Source: an uncultured Clostridium sp. (GTDB lineage: Bacteria > Bacillota > Clostridia > TANB77 > CAG-508). From it: a DNA stretch of 64,000 nt. Location of the stretch: the NCBI GenBank assembly GCA_900553685.1, contig USEI01000001.1, positions 186,001 through 250,000 of the forward strand, read 5' to 3'. Positions within the stretch are counted from its first letter, which is position 1. Every line of letters starts with the position of its first letter. Positions 57,572 through 64,000 of the stretch are shown here, piece by piece. A program made the position numbers and the translations under genes. The notes beneath the pieces were generated by a model. The model was given only the letters and a program-made list of their open reading frames with translations. It was not told where the DNA came from and ran no database searches.

Positions 57572-59686
57572 ATGTTTAAATCTTATAGTATGGAATTAGC
57601 TGGAAGAACACTTACTATAGAAACAGGAAAAATGGCAGGACTTGCCAATGGAAGCGTTTTGGTTAAATATGGAGAAACAACTGTGCTTGTAAATGTTACT
57701 GCTTCAAAAGAACCAAAAGAAGGAATAGATTTTTTCCCACTTTCAGTAGATTATGAAGAAAGATTATATGCAGTAGGAAAAATACCAGGTGGTTTTACAA
57801 AAAGAGAAGGGAAACCAACAGATAAGGCAATATTAATAGCAAGAGCAATAGATAGACCAATAAGACCTTTATTTCCAAAAGATTTTAGAAATGACGTTGT
57901 AGTTAGCTGTTTAGTATTATCAGTAGAACAAGATTGTTCACCAGAAGTATGTAGTATGATAGGAACTTCTGCTGCACTTTCAATCTCAGATATACCTTTT
58001 GGAGGACCAACAGCTGCAGTAGCAGTAGGATATGTTGATAATAAAATAGTAATAAATCCAACAGAAGAACAAAGAAAAAACAGTAGATTAACACTAACAG
58101 TAGCAGGAACAGCAGAAAAAATTGCGATGATTGAAGCAGGTGCTGATGAAATTCCTAATGATATAATGTTAGATGCTATAAAAACAGCACATGTAGAAAT
58201 AAAAAAAGTATGCAAATTTATTCAAAATATGAAAAATGAAATTGGAAAACCTAAGTTTGAATATAAATCGTTTGCAGTAAATGAAGAAATTTATAATATA
58301 ATAGCAGAAGAATTCTCTGAAAGAATGAAACAAGATGTTCAAACACCAGATAAACCAGAAAGAGATGAAAAAATAGACAAGCTTACAGAAGATGTAAACA
58401 ATTGGTATATTGAAAAGTTTGGTGAAGAAAAAGCAGAAGATGATAAAGTTGATATAGGTCAAGCAATATACAAACTAGAGAAAAAGACAGTTAGAAAACT
58501 AATATTAGAAGAAGGAAAAAGAGTTGATGGTAGAGGCATTTATGATATAAGACCTTTATCATGTGAAGTTGGTTTAATTCCAAGAGTACATGGCAGTAGT
58601 TTATTTAATAGAGGAAGAACACAAGTAATGTCAATTGTTACACTTGGTATGAAAAGCGAAGAACAAATATTAGATGGGTTAGATACAGAAGAATCTAAAA
58701 GATATATGCACCAATATAATTTTCCAGGTTATAGTGTTGGAGAAGCTAAATCTTCAAGAGGACCTGGAAGGAGAGAAATTGGACATGGGGCACTAGCCGA
58801 AAAAGCTTTAGTTCCAGTTCTTCCAAGTATAGAAGAATTTCCATATAGTATAAGAGTAGTCTCTGAAATTTTAAGTTCAAATGGTTCTACTTCACAAGGA
58901 AGTATTTGTGCATCAACACTTGCTTTAATGGATGCTGGTGTACCAATAAGAAAACCGGTTGCAGGTATATCTACAGGATTAATTACAGATGAAAATGATC
59001 CAAGTAAATATGTCGTAATAACAGATATACAAGGAATAGAAGATTTCTTTGGAGATATGGACTTTAAGGTGGGGGGAACAAAAGATGGTATTACAGCGAT
59101 ACAAGTTGATATAAAAGTTGACGGATTAAGCTATGACATAATTGCAGAAGCTTTTGAAAGAACAGCTAAAGCAAGAGCATATATATTAGATGAAATAATG
59201 GCTCCACAAATTGCAAAACCAAGAGAAGAAATTTCTAAATATGCACCAAAAATTATTAATATGAAAATAAATCCTGAAAAAATAAAAGATGTTATTGGCT
59301 CTGGTGGAAAAGTTATCAATAAAATAATTGAAGAGACAGGAGTTAAAATTGATATTGAAGAAGATGGAACAGTATTTATATATTCAGATGATTTAAATTC
59401 TGCAAAAGCAGCACAAAGAATAATAGAAGAAATTACTAGAGAAATTGAAGTTGGTGGAATTTATACAGGAAAAGTAGTAAGAATAACAACTTTTGGAGCA
59501 TTTATAGATTTAGGTGGAGGAAAAGAAGGACTACTTCATATTTCAAAAATATCAAAAGAAAGAATAAATAAAGTAGAAGATGTATTAAAATTAAATGATG
59601 AAGTGACTGTTAAAGTTTATGAAATTGATGATCAAGGAAGAATAAATTTAACAAGAAAAGATTTATACACAGATTCAGAAGAATAA
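57572..59686 (+). CDS. pnp: Polynucleotide phosphorylase
   Basis: A 3'-5' phosphorolytic exoribonuclease of RNA decay. The 704-aa protein contains two RNase PH domains (about 1-140 and about 310-530, with FNRGRTQVMSIVTLG and SSNGSTSQGSICASTLALMDAG), an all-helical linker, a KH domain (about 555-620, IGSGGKVINKIIEETG) and an S1 domain (from about 628, TGKVVRITTFGAFIDLGGGKEGLLHIS). AAAGGAGG precedes ATG 57572. Confidence 0.98.
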   Translation: MFKSYSMELAGRTLTIETGKMAGLANGSVLVKYGETTVLVNVTASKEPKEGIDFFPLSVDYEERLYAVGKIPGGFTKREGKPTDKAILIARAIDRPIRPLFPKDFRNDVVVSCLVLSVEQDCSPEVCSMIGTSAALSISDIPFGGPTAAVAVGYVDNKIVINPTEEQRKNSRLTLTVAGTAEKIAMIEAGADEIPNDIMLDAIKTAHVEIKKVCKFIQNMKNEIGKPKFEYKSFAVNEEIYNIIAEEFSERMKQDVQTPDKPERDEKIDKLTEDVNNWYIEKFGEEKAEDDKVDIGQAIYKLEKKTVRKLILEEGKRVDGRGIYDIRPLSCEVGLIPRVHGSSLFNRGRTQVMSIVTLGMKSEEQILDGLDTEESKRYMHQYNFPGYSVGEAKSSRGPGRREIGHGALAEKALVPVLPSIEEFPYSIRVVSEILSSNGSTSQGSICASTLALMDAGVPIRKPVAGISTGLITDENDPSKYVVITDIQGIEDFFGDMDFKVGGTKDGITAIQVDIKVDGLSYDIIAEAFERTAKARAYILDEIMAPQIAKPREEISKYAPKIINMKINPEKIKDVIGSGGKVINKIIEETGVKIDIEEDGTVFIYSDDLNSAKAAQRIIEEITREIEVGGIYTGKVVRITTFGAFIDLGGGKEGLLHISKISKERINKVEDVLKLNDEVTVKVYEIDDQGRINLTRKDLYTDSEE

Positions 59687-59694
59687 AAAAAGTT

Positions 59695-59747
59695 GGCAGA
59701 ACAATTATTTTTAAGCTAATATCAAGTTAAAAAATAATTGTTCTGCC
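59695..59747. terminator. Bidirectional terminator between pnp and the small ORF
   Basis: GGCAGAACAATTATTTTTAA pairs almost perfectly with TTAAAAAATAATTGTTCTGCC. T residues follow on the plus strand and AACTTTTTTT follows on the minus strand, so it can serve both convergent genes. Confidence 0.85.
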
Positions 59748-59753
59748 TTTGTC

Positions 59754-59894
59754 TTACGTTAAATAATTTCTTCCTTCTGAGCTGTCATTTTTTGATGAAA
59801 TTTTCTGTAGCACTTCAACGATTCCAATTATGGCCTGAAAAAGTGCTGTTACAGCAATAAGTGCTTCGACGACTAGGCTCAAGTTTTTTTTCAA
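59754..59894 (-). CDS. Small single-TM peptide (46 aa), type I toxin-like
   Basis: The frame is open from 59936, but TTG 59894 is the likely start: AAAGGAGGG lies 7 bases before it, one of the best SD sites in the window. The product has a short basic N-terminus, one hydrophobic helix (about residues 5-30) and a polar, charged tail. Length and layout resemble the hydrophobic peptides of type I toxin-antitoxin systems or holin-like toxins, but no family is certain. An extended -10 (TGGTAAAAT) with a TTGTAG -35 at 17-base spacing lies just upstream on the minus strand. Confidence 0.6.
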   Translation of the reverse strand: MKKNLSLVVEALIAVTALFQAIIGIVEVLQKISSKNDSSEGRNYLT

Positions 59895-59936
59895 AATAGG
59901 ACCCTCCTTTTTATATTGATGCGAATATTTTACCAT

Positions 59937-60287
59937 ATTTTTTATAAAACTACAAATTTTACTTATTTTAACAATATTTGGTACTATATAGAGAAATATT
60001 ACTTGTAATAATATTTCTAAAATTTTATATAATATAAATATAAAGTGATAATATAAAATTTTGAATATAATTATATAAAAATTAATTCTTGATAGAATTA
60101 TTAATATTTTAATAATATAAGATAATTTTTTAAGTAATATAAAAAACTATGATTTAAACTTAAAATTTATACTAACAAAATATAAATTTTTGATTTTATA
60201 GTGCATATTATATTTGTAAAAGCTGAAGTATCAGTTTTTGTAATAAAAATATAATTATTATGAATTTATTAATTTTATATAAAAAAC
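59937..60287. other. Long AT-rich intergenic region
   Basis: Part of a gap of about 480 bases. It contains a perfect 10-bp inverted repeat AGAAATATTA-N7-TAATATTTCT (59992-60018) and otherwise almost pure A/T. No ORF with an SD or recognised RNA is seen; an antisense RNA to the small peptide gene could be encoded near 59900-60020 but cannot be shown. Confidence 0.4.
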
Positions 60288-60316
60288 TTGAAATATTTTC
60301 TAAATACTGCTATAAT
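60288..60316 (+). promoter_or_regulatory. Promoter of the second GT2 gene
   Basis: TTGAAA (60288-60293), 17-base spacer, perfect TATAAT (60311-60316). The leader of about 90 bases contains a hairpin GTAAAAT-N5-ATTTTAC near 60341-60359. Confidence 0.8.
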
Positions 60317-60413
60317 AAGGAAGAGATGTTTAAAGAAAGAGTAAAATTGCTGATTTTACTTACAAGCAAGCGTATTTTGAGAATAATAATTAAATTTTAA
60401 AAGGAGTATAAAA

Positions 60414-61655
60414 ATGAAGTATTTATATCTTCTACAACAAGCTTTGGTATGGATAATAACAATTTATTGGGCATATCAAATTATTGTAAGTTTCTGTTCT
60501 TTAATTAAATTAAAAGATAAGAAATTAATAGTAGAAAAAAATCACAAATTTATGGCTATAGTTCCTGCACATAATGAGGAAGCTGTTATTAAAAATTTAG
60601 TGGATAGTTTAGTAGCTCAAGAATATCCTAAGGAATTATATGATATTTATGTTATTGCAGATAACTGTACTGATAGAACTGCAGAAATTGCAAAAGCAGC
60701 TGGTGCAATAGTATTAAAAAGATTTGATGAAGCACATAAAACAAAAGGTCATGCTTTAAATTGGTTTTTAAAACAAAAAATAGAAGAAAATGCTGATTAT
60801 GATGCGTTTTGTGTGTTTGATGCAGACAATATTGTTGATAAAAACTTCTTAAAAAATATGAATAAAAAACTTTGCCAAGGTGAAGAAGTTGTTCAAGGAT
60901 ATAGAGATATTAAAAATCCAACTGATTCTTGGATTTCAGCTGGATATGCAATATTTTACTGGATGATGCATAGATTTTATCATTTAGCAAGATACAATTT
61001 AGGATTATCACCTTTATTAAATGGTACAGGATTTATGGTAAAATTTGATATTATAAAACCAGATGGTTGGCAAACAGTAACTTTAACAGAAGATATAGAA
61101 TTTTCTCTAATAAATATAGCTCAAGGAAGAAAACTTGGCTGGGCAGTAGATGCTATTGTTTATGACGAACAGCCAACAACTTTTAAACAAAGTTGGTCAC
61201 AACGTTCAAGATGGACAGTAGGTCACCTTCAATGTATGAAAAACTATACCAAAAGTCTTGCTAAAGGCGTAAAGGAATATAAAACTTTAATGAACTTTGA
61301 CGGTTTATTATATATGTTTGGTATTCCAATGATGTTACTTACATTTTTATTACTAGGAGTAAATACATTATTATATTTAGGCGCAGAAATGACAATTGCG
61401 GATTTAATTGGTAACTTTGCTAGGTATTTAATAGCAACATTTATTTTACCAGTTATAACAGGAACAGCAATTATGGCATTAGAAAAGAAAAATATAAAAC
61501 CTATGATTGGTGGAATTTTATGTTATCCTTTATTTTTGGGTTCATGGATTCTAATAAATATAAAATGTTTAATTAAGCCAGATACAAAATGGGAAAAAAT
61601 TGAACATGTTAGAGATATTAATATAAAAGAAGTAACAACAAGCACAAATGTTTAA
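60414..61655 (+). CDS. Family 2 glycosyltransferase, membrane-bound (paralogue)
   Basis: A 413-aa processive-type GT2, closely similar in layout to the gene at 10316: N-terminal helix (about 8-30), AIVPAHNE, DADN (about 136), VQGYRDIKNPTDSW, LNGTGFM, TED (about 225), QRSRW (about 262), and three or four C-terminal helices ending KWEKIEHVRD. It is likely to build a surface polysaccharide or glycolipid head at the inner membrane face. Monocistronic, with its own strong promoter and a terminator. AAAGGAG precedes ATG 60414. Confidence 0.9.
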   Translation: MKYLYLLQQALVWIITIYWAYQIIVSFCSLIKLKDKKLIVEKNHKFMAIVPAHNEEAVIKNLVDSLVAQEYPKELYDIYVIADNCTDRTAEIAKAAGAIVLKRFDEAHKTKGHALNWFLKQKIEENADYDAFCVFDADNIVDKNFLKNMNKKLCQGEEVVQGYRDIKNPTDSWISAGYAIFYWMMHRFYHLARYNLGLSPLLNGTGFMVKFDIIKPDGWQTVTLTEDIEFSLINIAQGRKLGWAVDAIVYDEQPTTFKQSWSQRSRWTVGHLQCMKNYTKSLAKGVKEYKTLMNFDGLLYMFGIPMMLLTFLLLGVNTLLYLGAEMTIADLIGNFARYLIATFILPVITGTAIMALEKKNIKPMIGGILCYPLFLGSWILINIKCLIKPDTKWEKIEHVRDINIKEVTTSTNV

Positions 61656-61690
61656 AGTTTAAGTATTTAAGAATTAATATATAAAAAATG

Positions 61691-61723
61691 AGGTAGAAGA
61701 TTTTGAATTTTCTACCTTTTTTA
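61691..61723 (+). terminator. Terminator after the second GT2 gene
   Basis: AGGTAGAA pairs with TTCTACCT around an 11-base loop, followed by T residues. Confidence 0.75.
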
Positions 61724-61791
61724 CTTGTAAAAAGTATAAAAAAATGATAGTATAAGAAAAGAAAATTTAATATGGTAGAAGGGAAGTTTTA

Positions 61792-62710
61792 ATGAAAGAT
61801 ATTGAAAAAGAGTTACAAGAAATTATAAATAGAAAAAATATCTTTAAAGATGAGCCTATGGAAAAGCATACATCTTTCAAAATAGGTGGAACAGCAGACT
61901 ATTTTATAAAAATAACTTCTTTAGAAGAATTAAAAGCTATCCTGAATTTTACAAAGCAAAATAATATACCATTAACAATAGTTGGCAATGGAACAAATAT
62001 ATTAGTAAGAGAAGCTGGAATTAGAGGTATTGTAATAAAGCTTGAATTAAAAGATTTTAAAATAAAAAGATTATCAAATGAAATTTTAATTACAGCAGAA
62101 GCAGGTATGACTCTTGCAACTTTGGCTAATATTGCATTAAAAGAAGAAATTAGTGGACTTGAATTTTTGTCTGGAATACCAGGAACTATAGGACGGAGCT
62201 GTACGCATGAATGCTGGTGCTTATGGTAAGGAAATGAAAGATATTGTACTTAAAACAAGATATATGACATTTGATGGAAAAATAAAAACTTTAGATTTAA
62301 AAGATCATAATTTTGAATACAGAAATAGCATTTTTTCAAAATTAAATGCAATAATTATTGATACAACATTAAAACTTGAAAAAGGTGAAAAAACTGAAAT
62401 ACAAAGTAAGATAGAAGAATATTCTAAGTTAAGAAAAGAAAAACAACCACTTGAATATCCTAATGCTGGAAGTACTTTTAAAAGAATAGAAGGTAAAATT
62501 ACAGCAAAAATGATAGATGAATGTGGTCTTAAAGGTTATAATGTTGGAGATGCAGAAATTTCTACAAAACATGCTGGATTTGTAATAAATAAAGGAAAAG
62601 CAACTGCTTCAGATGTTTTAAAATTAGTAGAGCATGTAAAAAATAAAGTTAAAGAAAAATTTAATGTAGATATAGAATTAGAAATTTTAATATTAGGAGA
62701 GGAAAAATAA
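61792..62710 (+). CDS. murB: UDP-N-acetylenolpyruvoylglucosamine reductase, read only with a +1 shift at 62194
   Basis: MurB reduces the enolpyruvyl group in peptidoglycan precursor synthesis using FAD and NADPH. The first frame supplies KHTSFKIGGTADYFI, VGNGTNILV and GLEFLSGIPGTIG; the second supplies GAVRMNAGAYGKEM, EYRNSIF, YPNAGSTFKR, MIDECGLKGYNVGDAEIS and HAGFVINKG. The zero frame reads GGA-CGG-AGC (62191-62199) and stops at 62229; skipping C62194 gives GGA-GGA-GCT and the invariant GTIGGAVRMNAGAYG. The combined length of about 305 aa is normal for a type II MurB. Alternatively the second half might start at ATG 62207, with GGAG upstream. murB is usually essential, which argues against a dead gene. 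Confidence 0.88.
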
Positions 62711-64000
62711 TGAAATCTTTTTTAGAATGGTTTAAGGCTAGTACAAAGGTTAAAAGATGGATACTATTAATAATTTTTGGTATAATTCTTACTTGTTATG
62801 GAATTGCTAAAATTTTAGTATCAGAAGAAATAACTTTTTTTGAGCTTGGAAAAGTAATAGTAATATTTGTTGTAGGTTTTATTGCAATTGTTACAAGTAT
62901 AGTTTTTATACAAAAAAGAAGTTTAGAAATAATAATAGAAGCAAATAATACTTCGACAGAAAAAGGGAAAAAAGCTAAATTAAATATTAAATCTTTAATT
63001 TTTAATAAAAAAGTTTATGAAGAAGGACCAAAGGTTGTTATTATTGGTGGAGGACAAGGACTAAATACTGTTATTGAAGGTTTTAAAAAGTATACTAATA
63101 ATATAACAGCAATAGTAACTATGTCTGATTATGGAAATATTCCAACTGCTTCAAGAAAAGCATTAGATACTTTACCTTTAAAAGATATAAAAGATAGTAT
63201 TATTGCAATGTCTGATAAAGAAGAAATTATGAGAAAACTTATGAATTGGAATTTTAAAAATGAAAGATTATCAGGCTTAAATTTTGGCGATATATATTTA
63301 ACTGCAATGAATGAAATATATAGCAATATTTCAGAAGCTATATTAAAAAGTACAGAGGTTTTAAATATATCAGGTAGAGTAATGCCAGTAACTTTAGATG
63401 AAATAACTATTTGTGCAGAACTTACAGATGGAACAACAATAAAACAAAAAGATAGAATACCCGAAATTGTAGAACAAAAGGTAGAATCTATTAATAGAAT
63501 ATATATTTCTCCATCAAATTGTAGACCAGCACCAGGTGTTATAGAATCAATTCAGGATGCTGATGTTATTATAATTGGACCGGGTAGTTTATATACAAAT
63601 GTATTACCAAATCTTCTAGTAAAAAATGTTTCAAGAGCTATAAAAGATAGTAAAGCAATGAAATATTATATATCAAATATTATGACAGAACCTGGACAAA
63701 CAGATAATTATTCTCTATCTGAACATTTAAAGGCAATAAAAGAACATGTAGGAACAGGAATAATCGATTATTGTTTAGCAGATACAGGTGAAGTAGTACC
63801 AGAATACATTAGAAAGTATAATAAAGAAGGTTCTGATATTGTAGATATAGATATGAAAAATATGGCTACATATAATGTAAGAGTAATTCAAAAGAATATG
63901 TCTTGTATTAAAGATGGTAAAATAAGACATAATCCTGACATTATTGCGGCAACAATAATCGAAATGATTTGTAATGATTTAAGATTCCATGATATGCAAA
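62710..64000 (+). CDS. yvcK: YvcK/CofD-like protein, 3' end outside window
   Basis: At least 430 residues, continuing past the window end. Two N-terminal membrane helices (about 18-38 and 48-70) precede the CofD/YvcK domain, recognised by VVIIGGGQGLNTVIEGF (about 109-125), RVMPVTLDEITICAELTDGT, ISPSNCRPAPGVIESIQDADVIIIGPGSLYTNVLPNLLV and YISNIMTEPGQTDNYSLSEH. YvcK binds UDP-sugars and is needed for normal morphology on gluconeogenic carbon. The ATG overlaps the murB stop (TAATG), giving translational coupling. The usual rapZ between murB and yvcK is absent. Confidence 0.92.
   Translation, partial: MKSFLEWFKASTKVKRWILLIIFGIILTCYGIAKILVSEEITFFELGKVIVIFVVGFIAIVTSIVFIQKRSLEIIIEANNTSTEKGKKAKLNIKSLIFNKKVYEEGPKVVIIGGGQGLNTVIEGFKKYTNNITAIVTMSDYGNIPTASRKALDTLPLKDIKDSIIAMSDKEEIMRKLMNWNFKNERLSGLNFGDIYLTAMNEIYSNISEAILKSTEVLNISGRVMPVTLDEITICAELTDGTTIKQKDRIPEIVEQKVESINRIYISPSNCRPAPGVIESIQDADVIIIGPGSLYTNVLPNLLVKNVSRAIKDSKAMKYYISNIMTEPGQTDNYSLSEHLKAIKEHVGTGIIDYCLADTGEVVPEYIRKYNKEGSDIVDIDMKNMATYNVRVIQKNMSCIKDGKIRHNPDIIAATIIEMICNDLRFHDMQ

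Noticed and set aside
57751-58462. Several minus-strand ORFs inside pnp
   Set aside because: Shadows of a highly conserved gene with no SD or motif.

Overview
The window is a very AT-rich (roughly 27-30% GC by eye), gene-dense chromosomal segment. It looks like an endospore-forming member of the Clostridia: a spore germination protease (gpr), spoIIP, a YtxC-like gene, a rubredoxin, Firmicutes-style Shine-Dalgarno (SD) sites and sigma-A promoters are all present. The exact lineage cannot be fixed from this sequence; an uncultured gut-type clade is an inference. No rRNA, tRNA, CRISPR array, prophage or insertion sequence was found.

Layout. 1-8.2 kb: two unknown proteins, recG, a small membrane protein, a fused nucleoside kinase, an RNHCP zinc protein and a frameshifted VanZ-like gene. 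8.3-15.0 kb: argS, a GT2 glycosyltransferase with a TVP38-like protein, rubredoxin, a membrane protein, a ZIP transporter and exonuclease III. 15.0-23.0 kb: MarR regulator with a heterodimeric ABC exporter, an acquired-looking orphan gene, and a BceAB-type peptide-resistance transporter with a BceR-like box. 23.1-31.8 kb: polyprenyl synthase, an acquired-looking MYG1-family gene, a GT8-UgtP fusion with a PlsC acyltransferase, yebC, gpr, a short YtxC-like gene, yqeY and a TraX-like gene. 31.9-36.3 kb: alpha-glucan locus (GT4, DUF4912, GH57). 36.4-44 kb: ylbF, recJ, relA, an MBL-fold hydrolase, an unknown gene and hisS. 44-51.7 kb: a hypothetical gene, spoIIP, tmcAL, rnhA, coaE, queA, a NUDIX gene and tgt. 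51.7-59.7 kb: a WG-repeat protein, a TIGR04086 protein, an HD protein, reduced secD/secF, rpsO and pnp with a structured leader. 59.7-64 kb: a small convergent TM peptide, a second GT2 gene, a frameshifted murB and the start of yvcK.

Most striking observation. Two unrelated genes, vanZ-like (7679-8183) and murB (61792-62710), are interrupted at the same octamer GGACGGAG. In both, the zero frame reads GGA-CGG-AG, and skipping the single C of CGG restores a perfect family sequence. By eye these are the only two GGACGGAG sites in the coding strands. CGG is otherwise almost absent as an in-frame codon: I find it only in three genes, two of which look acquired. murB is normally essential and both halves are intact, so a +1 recoding event at a hungry or poorly decoded CGG codon is a serious hypothesis. 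A recurrent sequence error at one motif is the main alternative.
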